Of a DNA stretch of 64,000 bases, positions 45,441-56,452 are shown one piece after another (the first letter of the stretch is position 1; every line of letters begins with the position of its first letter). The stretch comes from Echria macrotheca. Lineage: Eukaryota; Ascomycota; Sordariomycetes; Sordariales; Schizotheciaceae. The notes beneath the pieces are model-generated. The model saw only the letters and a list, made by a program, of their open reading frames with translations, did no database searches and was not told the origin of the DNA. Where the stretch lies: assembly GCA_030411725.1 (NCBI GenBank), contig MU839835.1:1-64000 (forward strand). Reading direction: 5' to 3'. The translations under genes and the position numbers were made by a program.

Positions 45441-45833
45441 TCAGAACTCCTTCCAAATCTCGTAAATGTCCTTGCAACTCTCGTAAATATAAAGGCCTAC
45501 TGCGACCTCAAAGAGTCCTCCAGCAATGGACTCAAGGCTCCCGCGCTCTTTGTTTCTCTGGTTCTTCTCGAGGAGTCTCTGGTTATCCTCGAGGCTTCTC
45601 CGGCTCTCCTCGAGCTTGTCGTGAAGGCGACGCCGGTCTAGATCGTCCGCACACTTCCCGGGACGATCAAAGCTGCCGTTCCGGGCGAGAGCACAGTCTG
45701 GTCTCGATGTGGAGAAGTTCTGTTGGTTGAGGATGCTGCAATTGGTGGGCGGCCGGGTCGCTGTGCGGGTGAAGGCGGCAGGTCTGGTCACCATGGGCCT
45801 GAGGAGCCGACGTGTGATTGTTGAACGCATCAT
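45441..45833 (-). CDS. Small hypothetical protein with putative mitochondrial presequence
   Basis: A single-exon frame of 130 residues. I do not recognise the family. The N-terminus (MMRSTITRRLLRPMVTRPAA and on to FSTSRPD) has many Arg, Ser and Thr and no acidic residues, which fits a matrix-targeting presequence with a possible cleavage near residue 43. The middle (about 62-95) is a strongly charged amphipathic stretch, DDLDRRRLHDKLEESRRSLE and onwards, likely a short coiled coil. The C-terminal 30 residues (GGLFEVAVGLYIYESCKDIY) are hydrophobic enough for membrane contact. The organised layout argues that the frame is real, but no homology is claimed. Confidence 0.5.
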   Translation of the reverse strand: MMRSTITRRLLRPMVTRPAAFTRTATRPPTNCSILNQQNFSTSRPDCALARNGSFDRPGKCADDLDRRRLHDKLEESRRSLEDNQRLLEKNQRNKERGSLESIAGGLFEVAVGLYIYESCKDIYEIWKEF

Positions 45834-47271
45834 GGCTGTTGATGTTTGCTTTCGTGGTAATGAGGTGGGATTGTGAGTAAAAGATGTTGCTGCAGCGAGA
45901 AGAGGTCGGTACTGAGCCGGTCTTTATATATCGCTGGAGCACGTGGTCTGCCTTATGGACTTTATCTAGATCATATCTTAGTTTACTCTAGCTTGCATCA
46001 AGTTCCCGCGAGTTTCCGCGAGTTCCCGCTGCTCGCAGTGAACGATGGCGTCCATGACGACTATCTTCACCTTCTCCCGGACCACACCGACGACGGACCA
46101 AGGGCAGACCAAGGAGAAACATGACCAACCCCAGGCCTACGTATCAGTGCAGGGGATTCGCTTGTGGTCGGCCCTGGAAAACCATGACAGGAATATCCGG
46201 GCGCTTTTGGCTGGAAGCACGCCCATCTTGTCGTACGCAGAGTACCAGGAAAAGGTCCCCAATGTGCTGGTCTGTCACTTACCATTTTGAATCTTCGGAA
46301 CCCAAGTCTCCAAGTCTACTTAACAACACCGCATTGCCTCTAGGGGTGCGGCCGACAGCCTCCACAACCGATCGACAACTCGGCCAGGTCTTCCACTTCT
46401 TTGTCAGGAGTACTGCAACAGCCAATGTGTACATGGTACCAATTTCTTGACAACCAGATCTCAGAGGCCTTCTCCCACGCCGTCCGGATTTAGCTATACA
46501 GCGTCGTCTCCGGCTCGAATCCCAAACTCAGCGAGTTACAAAGATAGTAGGGCAGTGAGTCTAGAGGAGAAGTTGATATACCCACGCATATAAAAATTGG
46601 CATGCCAGTTAGATCCTAGGTACCGGGTATGAAGAGAGATGGGGCTTGAATGGTGTTGGAATTGTTTTGTGCTAAATGACTTGACTATCTGCTTCTACTG
46701 CTACACATCGGGTTGCACAGGTGCAGTCTGGATTGCAGCAGGACTGAGCTGATTGATGAGTTGTGTTGGACCAGGAAGGAGCACCTGGCGGACAGCACGT
46801 AACTGCTCGTGTATTTATTAGGTAGCCAGCCATCAGGGCCACCTGCATTCTCTCTCTTGCATCCATCTTCTTTATTCGGCCATTCTTCAGTTGCTTGTTT
46901 TGGGCAACGAATCTGGGCACAAGAAGTTTCCATTTTGGAATGTGCTGTCACTGAGCCTGAGCCTTGAGGTGCCCGCAGTCGTCATCCTCAATCCAATACC
47001 AACCATGGCCAATAGCTAAACGCGTTACGATGGCTTCCAGTGTCCTGTTTCCGGCCTGTGGCGCTCTCGGCGGTACGGACCAGACCGGATCTATCCGCGT
47101 CGAAGCCCGAAGCCAAAGCCCTGCGCTCAGCCGCACCACCAAGACTCACTCAACTTCACCTTACCAAGCCCTGGATCGCAGCGGTGTAGCATATTTTTGC
47201 TCACGTTCAGTCACTCCCTCAACCAAAGATTCAGACAGCGACCTCAAATCACCCACGACCCTGTAATTCGA
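45834..47271. other. Gene-poor stretch before the HET-domain gene
   Basis: About 1.4 kb containing one possible small gene (listed separately at 46045) and otherwise short overlapping frames. A CCTAGGTACC palindrome lies at 46615-46624. Confidence 0.45.
46045..46290 (+). CDS. Possible small hypothetical protein
   Basis: An 81-codon frame starting MASMTTIFTFSRTTPTTDQG, with an ATG in acceptable context (GAACGATGG). It has a plausible compact middle section (YVSVQGIRLWSALENHDRNI). A second open stretch follows at about 46340-46450 and could be a further exon after an intron ending in CTCTAG near 46341, but no donor is strong. No family is recognised, and it may be chance or a decaying gene. 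Confidence 0.25.
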   Translation: MASMTTIFTFSRTTPTTDQGQTKEKHDQPQAYVSVQGIRLWSALENHDRNIRALLAGSTPILSYAEYQEKVPNVLVCHLPF

Positions 47272-49338
47272 ATGATGGCTCGTGAGATGCAGCACCTTTT
47301 CTTCTGGGGTGAATATCCGGCCGCGGGGCCATGGGAAGCGAACCACGACACCTACACACTCTGGGGTGTCAAGAACCCGTATTCCAAGATTTCACAATAT
47401 AAAACGGCTCCATACGGGCTACACCCCCCTGACGGAAGCTGCTCCCTTTGTCGGTCCCTTCATGAGATATTGCGGCGAGTTTCCCGCAACATTTTTGAAC
47501 CCGGAGCATTCTGGGAATCGGTCCAAGTCATGAAAACCACGATACGGGCGTACGACGCGTCTGGTCTAAAGCTCCCTGTGCTGTGTGCACGAGATAGCAA
47601 TTTCAGCAAGACTCTTGGAAAGAAGTGGGCTGTGTTGTTCGTTCCCCTCCCTCTGGGTAGCCTCTGGACGCCACAGAGAATGCTGGGCCCTACTATCGAC
47701 ACTCAGGTTCCGAAGGCCTGGCTCAGCTACTGTCGTAAGAGACATCGCAACATCTGTCACCCACGCTTGCGCACTCCAATCCCTTGGTTTCAACTCATCG
47801 ACTGCTCGAACAAGAGAATCGTACCGGCGCCACCCTGTGCAGAATATCTCACCTTGAGTTATTTATGGGGACCGACAAGTCATCAGCGTCACGCCTCAGC
47901 AGCCCAGGACGAGCTCCCGTCGGACTGTCCAAGGGTCATCAGCGACGCAGTTTACCTGACAACAGCGCTAGGATACCGCTACATCTGGGTTGACAGATAC
48001 TGTATTCCGCAGGATGATGCGAGATCTAAGCACGTCCAGATTCAGAATATGGGTGCCATCTACAGCTCATCCGTGCTCACGATCATCGCCGCGGCGGGGA
48101 ATAGCCCAGAACATGGGCTCCCCGGCGTTGGGGGCTTCGCTCGTACCGCTTTCCCAATTCCTGCCGCCACTACCATCGATCCTGGGCCCACGATTTTTTG
48201 GCAAGATGGCTCCTTACGACGAGATATTCTTGAATCAGAATGGAACCAACGCGGGTGGACATACCAGGAGGCCTTGCTGTCCCGGCGGCGTCTCGTCTTC
48301 ACCGACAACGAGATATATTTCCAATGCCACACCATGCACGCAGTCGAGTCTTTGCAATGCCTGTTCCTGCACAGACCCGGAGAATATGAAGTTACATGCG
48401 GCCAAGTCTGTGATCAGATTTTTCCCTCTGTGCGGTCGAACCTGGGCACGTCGTTTTGGCAGCGAGTAAACGAATACATCAGACGGAGACTATCGTTCGA
48501 AGACGACGCCTTGAATGCTTTCGAGGGCATCATACACGCGTTCAAGGAGACGGATTCGTCGTTCCAGTCCATATTTGGCATACCCGTGTCTCTTTGTACC
48601 GAGGGGGTTCCAGACCCCCTGGCTTGCTTGCTCAATGCCCTGACATGGACGGTAAAAACTGAAGGCTGGGGGTATCCACGGAAACGGATATACCCACTCC
48701 GCCGACGAAGATTTCCAAGCTGGTCATGGACAGACTGGAAGCCTGCGGAAGACTGGCCAGCAGATCGTGACTTGATCAAGCCCAGCCCCTGGCGTTGTAG
48801 GGAGATACGTCCCGTCGTTCAGGTTGCGTTTGAAACACTCGAGGGGTCGATTTTTCCCTTTCAGGACGAGCATGCCATGGTTTTTGCCCTCGAAAGCGAA
48901 AACCTGCTCAAACCAATCCTCAGGCTTGCCGGATGGACTTTCGATATGGACATAAAATTTAATAGTGAAAAACCACGGTGGGGTGGAACCTTCTTATTCG
49001 AACCGCGAAAAGTCTTTTCGACAACTTGGCTGGATTACGAGGTCGGCCTGGCAAAGTCCCTTATTACCGCTCACGAGCAGCTGGAGAACGAAGACCTGGC
49101 GATCCGGGAGATCAAGTGCATCGCGCTGTACACCTACCACGATCGTAACTGGGGTCACTGCTGTGTGCTTCTGGTTTCCAGGAAGCCAGGGACAGATTCC
49201 TACGAGAGAATTGGCCCGCTTGATCTGCCTTTCTTTAACCCGGGACACAATCCTGAGATCTGGGATGAAATCGGCGGCTTTCCCGGTCCGGACTTTTGTG
49301 TCGCGAACCTTGCGTTCGAGGAGATTGTGTTGTGCTGA
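47272..49338 (+). CDS. HET-domain protein (heterokaryon incompatibility type)
   Basis: An intronless frame of 688 residues, started at the first ATG. The HET domain begins near residue 193. It has the usual order of elements: YLTLSYLWG with the aromatic-Trp-Gly turn, PRVISDAVYLTTALGYRYIW leading into VDRYCIPQDD, then HVQIQNMGAIYSSSVLTIIAA. A later QRGWTYQEALLSRRRLVF-like element is also standard. The upstream 190 residues have several Cys and Trp residues (CSLCRSLHEI) and the C-terminal 330 residues contain no recognised domain. HET domains mediate cell death on non-self recognition in filamentous fungi, but most family members have no assigned partner. This one lies in a gene-poor stretch with a tRNA and a transporter nearby, typical of accessory regions. 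Confidence 0.93.
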   Translation: MMAREMQHLFFWGEYPAAGPWEANHDTYTLWGVKNPYSKISQYKTAPYGLHPPDGSCSLCRSLHEILRRVSRNIFEPGAFWESVQVMKTTIRAYDASGLKLPVLCARDSNFSKTLGKKWAVLFVPLPLGSLWTPQRMLGPTIDTQVPKAWLSYCRKRHRNICHPRLRTPIPWFQLIDCSNKRIVPAPPCAEYLTLSYLWGPTSHQRHASAAQDELPSDCPRVISDAVYLTTALGYRYIWVDRYCIPQDDARSKHVQIQNMGAIYSSSVLTIIAAAGNSPEHGLPGVGGFARTAFPIPAATTIDPGPTIFWQDGSLRRDILESEWNQRGWTYQEALLSRRRLVFTDNEIYFQCHTMHAVESLQCLFLHRPGEYEVTCGQVCDQIFPSVRSNLGTSFWQRVNEYIRRRLSFEDDALNAFEGIIHAFKETDSSFQSIFGIPVSLCTEGVPDPLACLLNALTWTVKTEGWGYPRKRIYPLRRRRFPSWSWTDWKPAEDWPADRDLIKPSPWRCREIRPVVQVAFETLEGSIFPFQDEHAMVFALESENLLKPILRLAGWTFDMDIKFNSEKPRWGGTFLFEPRKVFSTTWLDYEVGLAKSLITAHEQLENEDLAIREIKCIALYTYHDRNWGHCCVLLVSRKPGTDSYERIGPLDLPFFNPGHNPEIWDEIGGFPGPDFCVANLAFEEIVLC

Positions 49339-49869
49339 TCGTGGTGCGCCACGTTCTGTGTTCTGACTCCCGAGAGAGGAGGAAGCCTTGCCGCAGGCCC
49401 AGAGCGGTGAAAATCGGGCTGTCGACACCGGTTCAACTGATGAGGACTTCTTCAGCCCGGTATGCGTCCGAGTTCAACATGGTACAGAAAGATATTGATG
49501 ATTTGGGCTATAGGTTCCTCGGCCTGAATCACAATATATCCCCATCAGTATCTTCTACCGGGATATGCCTGCTCATGTCATCTAGTGTGTAATTCTGGTC
49601 TCACTGCTTGTACGCTCCCATCCCCTTTTTGGATGTTGTCACTGCTAGATTTTCCATTATAGACCAAAGCTGCGAATTGCCCACAATGTCCCTTTTCTAT
49701 AATACAAGACTGTGAAAACAGATTGAGAGGAGATTTATACTCTATCAAGACAAAATAGATTGAGAAGAGATTTTTATCAATCATGACAAGTCTTCCAAAC
49801 ACTGAGTTGCGAGTCGTAAAATTACCGAACTGGAGACCTTGATTCCGCTCGACAGGTCGAGTACTCCAT
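49339..49869. other. Convergent 3' flanks, HET-domain gene and MFS gene
   Basis: 531 bp between facing stop codons. The segment near 49680-49790 is AT-rich. No gene is seen. Confidence 0.5.
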
Positions 49870-51710
49870 TTAATCGTCCGCCTCGCCGACCTTATCTTTC
49901 TCCCGGACCGGAAAGAACCAAATAATAAAAGTAGATACCGAGATCATGCCGGCGGCGATGAAGAAAGGGAGGCCTATCCAAGCCCCGCCCATCTCCAGGC
50001 CGAGCTTGAGACTCTGGAACAGACTCGGGGCGGCAACCATCAGACCTACCATCTCCAGCACGCCAATAAGAGAGTTGAGGGTGCCAAAGTGGTGCGGCTC
50101 AACCAGGCTGCTGAGCAAGCTGCGGATCACAGCCGCCATGCCCCCGTTGAAGGCGAAGACGACCAGCCCTACAGGGAGATACCTATGCATTAGTTTGATA
50201 TCACAAAGACAGCGGGACTTGATTCTTAGGTATGTATACCTATGATCAGAACGGGCGCCTTGGCCGCGAGCGCGATCAGCAGCGCACCGACAATCCCAGC
50301 AATCCCCGTCGCGCGGGCTATCCACAGGTCCTTGCGCACCGCCGACATTCTGAGGCGTGTCGTCAAGAACCGGCTCAGAGCGGGGAGGATGACAATCAGC
50401 GTGACGAGCATCGTGACGCTGCGGACGGTGAGGAGGACCGACGCCCTGCCCCAGCTCCAGTTGTACCGCTTGGTCGTGTACTGCAGGAGCATGTCCTGGA
50501 CTAGTCTGCTCAGGACGACGAAGACGAAACAGAGCATCAGGACGAGGAGGTGCCAATGCCCGCTCAGGAACGACCAGGCCTCGGCTAGGCTCTTGCGGGC
50601 TCTGTGGAGTGACTCCCGGACCGGAGAAGAGGAGGCGGTCTGGTGGTGGTCGTCTTCAAGTGTCGTGTCCCCACCATTTGTTGCGCTGTGTCCTCCATTG
50701 CTAATAGGCTGGGGCTGGGAAGAAGTCTTCTCAACGAGGCTGAGCGTGTCTGGGCAGCAGAAAGCGAGGAACATGTCGAGACACAAGAGGCCGAGGGATA
50801 GCCAGACCACGGCCCAGATGCTTTTCGTCATGATTAGGCCTGCGAGTGGGCCGGATGCTATGTCTGAGATGATGAAGAGGGACGTGAGTTGCAAGAACAC
50901 GTTCGCTCTAGGTTAGGTAGTCAAAGTCAGTCGGGCGGTGGGGCTATAGTTGCCACTGTGCAAGCAAGCAGCAAGGGAGAGAGCGTAAGGTAGGTACCTA
51001 CCTAGACTCCGCGGGGACTATGTCCGCTAGGGATGTATAGATCATAGCCATGATGACCGCAGGACCGCCGCCTATCAGCCCAAAGATGGGCGATAGGAGC
51101 ACTAATTCGACAGGGCAGATATCCCGAGCAGATACTTTGCAGATTAGATGATGTGTGTGCTCAGCAGACCGCTCGCAGACTTCAGAGTAAAGGGGAGGAG
51201 ATAAATTTCAAACTCACTGACGAAGATCTGCCACGCCGTGTTTAGGGTACCACCGATAAAGGCCAAAGCCAGAACACGGTGCCGTCCCCATTTATCAGAC
51301 AGAATCCCAAAGGGGACCGACGCGACGAGACCGGGGATGGCCTCCAGCGTCGTCTGCCACCCTCGCAGCGCGGCGATCTTGCCCTGGACCTCGGGCGACT
51401 TGCAGTCTTTCTCACCGGCGGGACTTGAGGAGTAGGCGTCGTGGCATATCCTCTCCTCTAGGATGGCGTAGTATCCGGGGATGAAGAGGCCGGCGGTGAA
51501 CTCGAGGAGGAAGTAGATGAGGAAGATGAAGAGGACGACGCGGCGGCGACGGCGGTGATTCAAAGCGGGAGCGGGTTTGTTATTGTCGGAAGGTTGCGTC
51601 TCTGTCTCTGTCTCTGCCACCAGCAGCGGCGTCTCCTCGTCGACACCACTCTCGGTCGCCGCGGCTACATGTGTGTTGTTGGGATTGGGGCTGTCCTGTG
51701 GCGAGGTCAT
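49870..51710 (-). CDS. Major facilitator superfamily transporter
   Basis: The four-exon model is complement(49870..50168, 50240..50907, 51002..51101, 51218..51710), which gives 519 residues. The first membrane segment (VVLFIFLIYFLLEFTAGLF) follows a 55-residue cytoplasmic head with an EETPLL sorting-type motif. The signature loop GILSDKWGRHRVLAL after segment 2 is MFS motif A. The central Ser/Asp/His-rich loop (near residue 240-280) separates the two halves. Later segments include LLVLMLCFVFVVL, VTMLVTLIVILPAL and GIAGIVGALLIALAA. Splice choice for the last intron needed the acceptor at CTGTAG (50169), because the nearer GCATAG gives a stop. The substrate cannot be read from sequence. The EETPLL head raises the possibility of vacuolar sorting. 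Confidence 0.88.
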
Positions 51711-53132
51711 CTCGCTTTCTTCCTCGCAGTCCAGTGCCGACGATTGATATGGCGAGCGGACTAGGGAGGGAAATTAAGTTGGGGAATGGAGAGAGGTTGA
51801 TGATGAGCGCGGAGGTGGAGATATGAAAAGCACGGATTGAAACGGGAATTGAGACGGCTTGTATTCTAGTGGGCGGGATGGGATGGCTTAGGACCGTGGT
51901 TTCTCCCGCGCCGCACGACTCCCCGCTATCCTACCTACCATATGCAGCACAATTTGTCGAAGTGCCTGTTGGTTCCACGAAGCGGTTGATGGCTGTCTAC
52001 CTACTTACGGGAAAACGCCTCGCAACCGAGTATCAAGTATTGGAAGGATGTACCTCGAAGTACCGTTGCAATGTCCAATATCCAATATCCAGACTCTAAT
52101 CGCGCGCAACTGTATACCTAAGGTGAGTAGTTGCCTTGCTTGATGTATTAACAGTAAAGGAGGAAAAGAACTCTCTACCACAGTTGAATTTTACACTGCA
52201 GACGGTCACTTGAATTTCAAGTGTGAAAGATGGATGAAGTCTCCTCCTGAATCACCAGCGCCTTCCGGCGCCTTTGAAATTGAGAGGGCGCGGAGCCCAT
52301 TGTACAGAATAGAGAGAATCCATAGGTACCAACTCTTGTAGAAGAACTTCCGGATGCCTTGGAGAAAATTCAAACTGGCATCCTCAGCCACCGCCGAACC
52401 TCAATCTTCTCACACAGCTCGCTTCCACTGGTGGGCATCTCGCAAATCTCCGAGTTCATTCGTCAACACGGATCGCCTTGCAAAGAGCCTCCCACCCCTT
52501 TATTTGGCCATCGGAGCCATTGGAGCTCCTGGTATGCTCGTCGCGCTGGATTCAAACTCTTGAAGCCGTCAGAGAGACCCTGTGAATAGTTCCCGCTCCG
52601 GCCGTCATCCCCCAAGCCCAGCTTGAGCATGCCGACATGGTCATCTCTCGCGTCCTTAAATGCGGGGAGCGGGCTAGGCGCAAAAGCTTCACAGGGCGAA
52701 GACGCCACGGCTGGATTACCGTTCTCCGCATCGTCGCCCGCGACCTCGAGACTAACATAGCCGGGTCGTTTGCTTTCCTAGGCGATATGACACCCGTGGT
52801 GATCTGTCTTGATCCCTCGGTACCTACCTGATGAAGATTGGGCAGATTTTAGCTCGCACCATCGGGCCGCGATTTTCGCAAGGTGGAACAGGAGGATTCA
52901 TACCTTGCGGAAATGAGAAATAAGAAAGATGTTGCTATTGCCAGACACAAGTTATGGTTCTGTACTGGATAGTCTGCTTGTATCTGGATCAAGACGCTGG
53001 ACGAACACCACACATCGTGATACCACTCACTCTAGACCACATTGAAGTGGAGTAGAGTTATAAAAAAAAGAATTCAGCTGCTTGACTGTGCCCTCATGAT
53101 CAGAGGTCGACATGCCAACCGGCAAAAGAAAA
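51711..53132. other. Gene-poor stretch between MFS gene and tRNA-Ser
   Basis: 1.4 kb. Short overlapping frames around 52350-52830 have coding-like composition but no recognisable family and no frame that holds. A degraded gene cannot be excluded. TACCTACC-type motifs lie near 51930, 52000 and 52820. Confidence 0.4.
53129..53132 (-). terminator. RNA polymerase III terminator (T4)
   Basis: Four T residues on the minus strand directly after the tRNA discriminator base, then C and four more T. This is the standard Pol III stop signal. Confidence 0.75.
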
Positions 53133-53230
53133 CGTCACCTGTAGGATTCGAACCTACGCTCCCGAAGGAACTGCCTAAACTTGCTATGAGACATAGCAGG
53201 GCAGCGCGTTAACCACTCCGCCAAAGTGAC
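53133..53230 (-). tRNA. tRNA-Ser(GCT) with 17-nt intron
   Basis: On the minus strand the acceptor stem GTCACTT pairs with AGGTGAC (one G-T pair), followed by discriminator G. The anticodon stem is CTGCC/GGCAG, enclosing CTGCTA plus a 17-nt insert plus A, so the anticodon is GCT (serine AGY codons). The variable arm TTCCTTCGGGAGC is long, as in class II tRNA-Ser, and the T arm is GTAGG-TTCGAAT-CCTAC. The insert sits one base 3' of the anticodon, the standard site of nuclear tRNA introns. It contains CATAGCA, which pairs perfectly with TGCTATG across the anticodon, giving the bulge-helix-bulge used by the splicing endonuclease. Confidence 0.95.
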
Positions 53231-54318
53231 TAACCCGAAGACGAGATGGTAGAGGGTTGTCTATTTGCGTCTATGACTGTGCCCCAACGGACATCATGAT
53301 CAGACCCGACTGCGACATGGACTCAGGTTGACTTTCGAGCAACTTTGAAGAGTGCCATGGTCAGGATTAGAAACATAGTGTGGACCTGCATCCGATATAC
53401 TTTCTTTCTCTGGGATATCCTTGCACGCTTTGCTAGGTACTTCTACGACCCAATCTCAGTCTCTCGGTCTACCTTTGAACAGCGAGCATCTTGTGGGTAT
53501 GAGTTCTGGAGGCGCTGTGGTTGGCAACGCTGATGATGCGAAGAAACCTGCAGCGTCCGAACTGTGGAAGACACGACGGCTTGGGGTGCTGTATGAGAAG
53601 CTGGACCAGAATAGGGACTGCGATGTTGTTCTGTCTTCCTAGGTAGCTGCCCACGCACTGTGGAGATTGGAGATTCAGGGCTCGACAGCAGCGCCATTCA
53701 CCAATTCTTAGCTGGATACACTCGACCAAGATCATAAAGCGCCACAGAATCTTTCATGTTCCCAGTCAAACATAGGTCGATGCAAACGAGGATAGGACTC
53801 AAGAACAAGAAACATACACCCCAGTGGGAACTTCTGTGTTCGAAACTGTTTTGGTATTTTGTTGTGGCAGGCTCATTTCAGCTAAGCAGGACGCACTAAC
53901 AACCATTGATAGAACGCCCCAGTTGACAGCTGAACCGCGTGTCCACCCGGCCCCACGATTTCACCAACTTCACATCGCGGCGCCGATCGGACCCCAGATT
54001 GCCATCAGCAACATCGAAAAAATCGCGGCGACACCATGGCAGTCTCGACCGGCCAAGCGCGCCAGCAAATCGGGCCAAAGGCACCGAGCCCCATGCGCTG
54101 TCGCATGCCCACACTGCTTTGCGTCCACGGACCCGGACCTGACGGAAACTGAACGGCCCGCGGCAAGCATTCCAACGGTTCTGTCAAGTCATGTTTCAAC
54201 CTGCTCCTCCCCCATTCCTCACATCACCAACCATCAACCGCCGGCCAGCTTTTTTTCTCCCGTCATCTCTGCCACGTCTGCTGCCCGCCCCGACCGACCG
54301 GCCATCTGGCGCCCCAGA
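53231..54318. other. Region upstream of the amine oxidase gene
   Basis: 1.1 kb with no supported gene. It includes the upstream flank of the tRNA and the promoter and leader of the amine oxidase gene. Confidence 0.45.
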
Positions 54319-56452
54319 ATGAGCGAACAACAGCCCGACCATGAGGAGCCCATGTAAGTCGGCATTCCATGTCTCAGTGTTGCGCGCATGTCAGTGGTCA
54401 GCTCTGCGCAGAGCGGCGCCAGCTAGTGCATGCTCTGGCAGAGAGCATCGCTGGCCGCAGCCGATCCTATCTTTTGCCTACTGGAGGTAATGCAGCGCGC
54501 CAATGGATTGCCTCAGCCGATTGGGCTGTATATCTCGCACTGCTGCAGCACGCTGCACCTTCCTGGCGTCGCTGCCCAGTGGCCAGCGGCTGCCATGCTG
54601 CTGTGTCGCCTCATCCGGGGCGAGCAGTTGTCACGTCTATTCCAAGTCGTTCAAGTTGCGTGCTTTATTACCTACCCCGCCGCCCTCAGCTCGCATGGTT
54701 TAGATTCTTGACTTTGTCGGGCCATTGTTGCCGGTCCTGTCCCTCTCTAGATTTTGGATTGGCCCCATGTCTTCCCATGTCTACCAGAGTTAACCGTTTC
54801 CCCAGGAAAAAGGTGGCCGTTGTCGGCAGCGGATGTGCGGGTATTGCTGCGCTGTGGGCACTAAATCGGAGCCCTCACGATGTGTACCTCTACGAAGCCG
54901 CGGACCGGCTGGGTGGACACACCAACACGGTCGAGTTCTCCCACGGCAAATACAAGACCCTGGTTGATACGGGGTTCATCGTCATGAACACGGCCACCTA
55001 CCGTAAGCTGATGCAGTTCAGCAAGAGACTCGACTAACACGTGACAGCCAACTTCATCAACTTCCTCAACAAGATCGGCGTGAGGACGGCCGAGACAGAG
55101 ATGACATTCTCGGTCTCGCGAGACCAGGGGCTTTTTGAGTGGGCGGGCACCAGTTTGAGCTCGGTCTTTTGCCAGCGCGGGAATCTGTTCTCGCCCAGGA
55201 TGTGGCGCATGATATTCGACATTCTCCGTTTCAACCAGTTCGCTCTGGACGTGCTGAGACGGGACGACGAGGCTGGGTCGAAAAGGGGCAAAACCGTTGG
55301 GCCCGAGGAAACCATCGGGGAGTATCTCGAGCGGGAGGGCTACTCGGATGCGTTCCGAGACGACTATCTCATTCCCATGACGGCGGCCGTCTGGAGCACG
55401 AGCCCCGACAAGTGCTCATTGGAGTTTCCTGCAGTGACTCTGATTCGGTTTTTGTAAGATGTTTTGTTTTGTCTCCGGGGGGCATCTTGCTAATTCGTCC
55501 AAGGTGGAACCATCACTTGCTGTCTACTGTTGCCGCAAGACCGGCGTGGCTCACCATTCCGGACGGATCCAAATCCTACATCGACAAGGTTATGCGAGGG
55601 TTTCCTCCCTGCCACGTGTTTCTCAACTCGCCGGTGAAATCCGTCTCGAACGAGCCTGATGGTCGGGTCCGTCTTCATGTCGAAGGTGGTCGATCCGAGG
55701 TCTACGACCACGTAATCCTGGCCACACACGGCGACCAGGCGTATTCAATCATCCGGGACTCTGGGACGGATGAGGAACGGGATATCCTGTCGAGCTTCCG
55801 CACGTCCGAGAACGTAGCCGTGTTGCATTCGGATCTGTCACTCATGCCCGAGTCCCGCGAAGCCTGGACGAGCTGGAACTACCTGACGGCTTCGTCGCCG
55901 CTCACGGGGCGGGGAAACATCGACCAGGTCTGTCTGACGTACAACATGAACATCCTGCAGCACATCCCGCGAAACGCGCTCGGCGATGTTTTGGTGACGC
56001 TCAACCCGCTCCACGAGCCCGACCCGGCCAAGGTCCAGGGGCGGTACGTGTACGCGCACCCGCTCTACACGCCGGCCGCCATCCGAGCGCAGCAGCGACT
56101 GCCGCAGATCCAGAACAAGAGGGGGATCAGCTACGCCGGCGCGTGGACAAAATACGGATTCCACGAGGACGGGTTTAGTAGTGGGTTGTTTGTGGCCAAG
56201 GAGCACCTTGGGGCGCGGATCCCGTTTGAGTTCAAGGATTCGACGTACAGTCGAGGGCGGAAACCGCAGCTTGGGGTTGCGGATTGGATTTTGCGGTGCT
56301 GGATCTTGTTGGTGCAGATTTTTGTCGTTGGTGTGTTGGATCGGATTGCGGGGCAGGTGAAGGCGACGAGGCGGTTGGCGTCGTCGCGGGTGAATGGGGC
56401 GGGAATGGCGAACGGGATTCAGAATGGGAGGATTCATGAGAAGAAGGAGTGA
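54319..56452 (+). CDS. FAD-dependent amine oxidase-family protein
   Basis: The four-exon model is join(54319..54353, 54806..55002, 55048..55453, 55504..56452), which gives 528 residues. The dinucleotide-binding motif KKVAVVGSGCAGIAALWAL begins at residue 13, and the second conserved element YEAADRLGGHTNT follows, with GFIVMN after it. The central and late parts have YSDAFRDDYLIPMTAAVWST, HVILATHGDQA and a C-terminal SYAGAWTKYGFHEDGFSSG flavin-binding segment. This pattern fits the flavin amine oxidase relatives often found beside cyclopropane-fatty-acyl synthase-like genes; the substrate is unknown. The first exon encodes MSEQQPDHEEPM and is joined over a 452-nt intron with GTAAGT donor and CCCCAG acceptor. 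The alternative is an unspliced start at 54777 (MSTRVNRFPRKKVAVVG). The last 60 residues are hydrophobic then basic. Confidence 0.87.
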
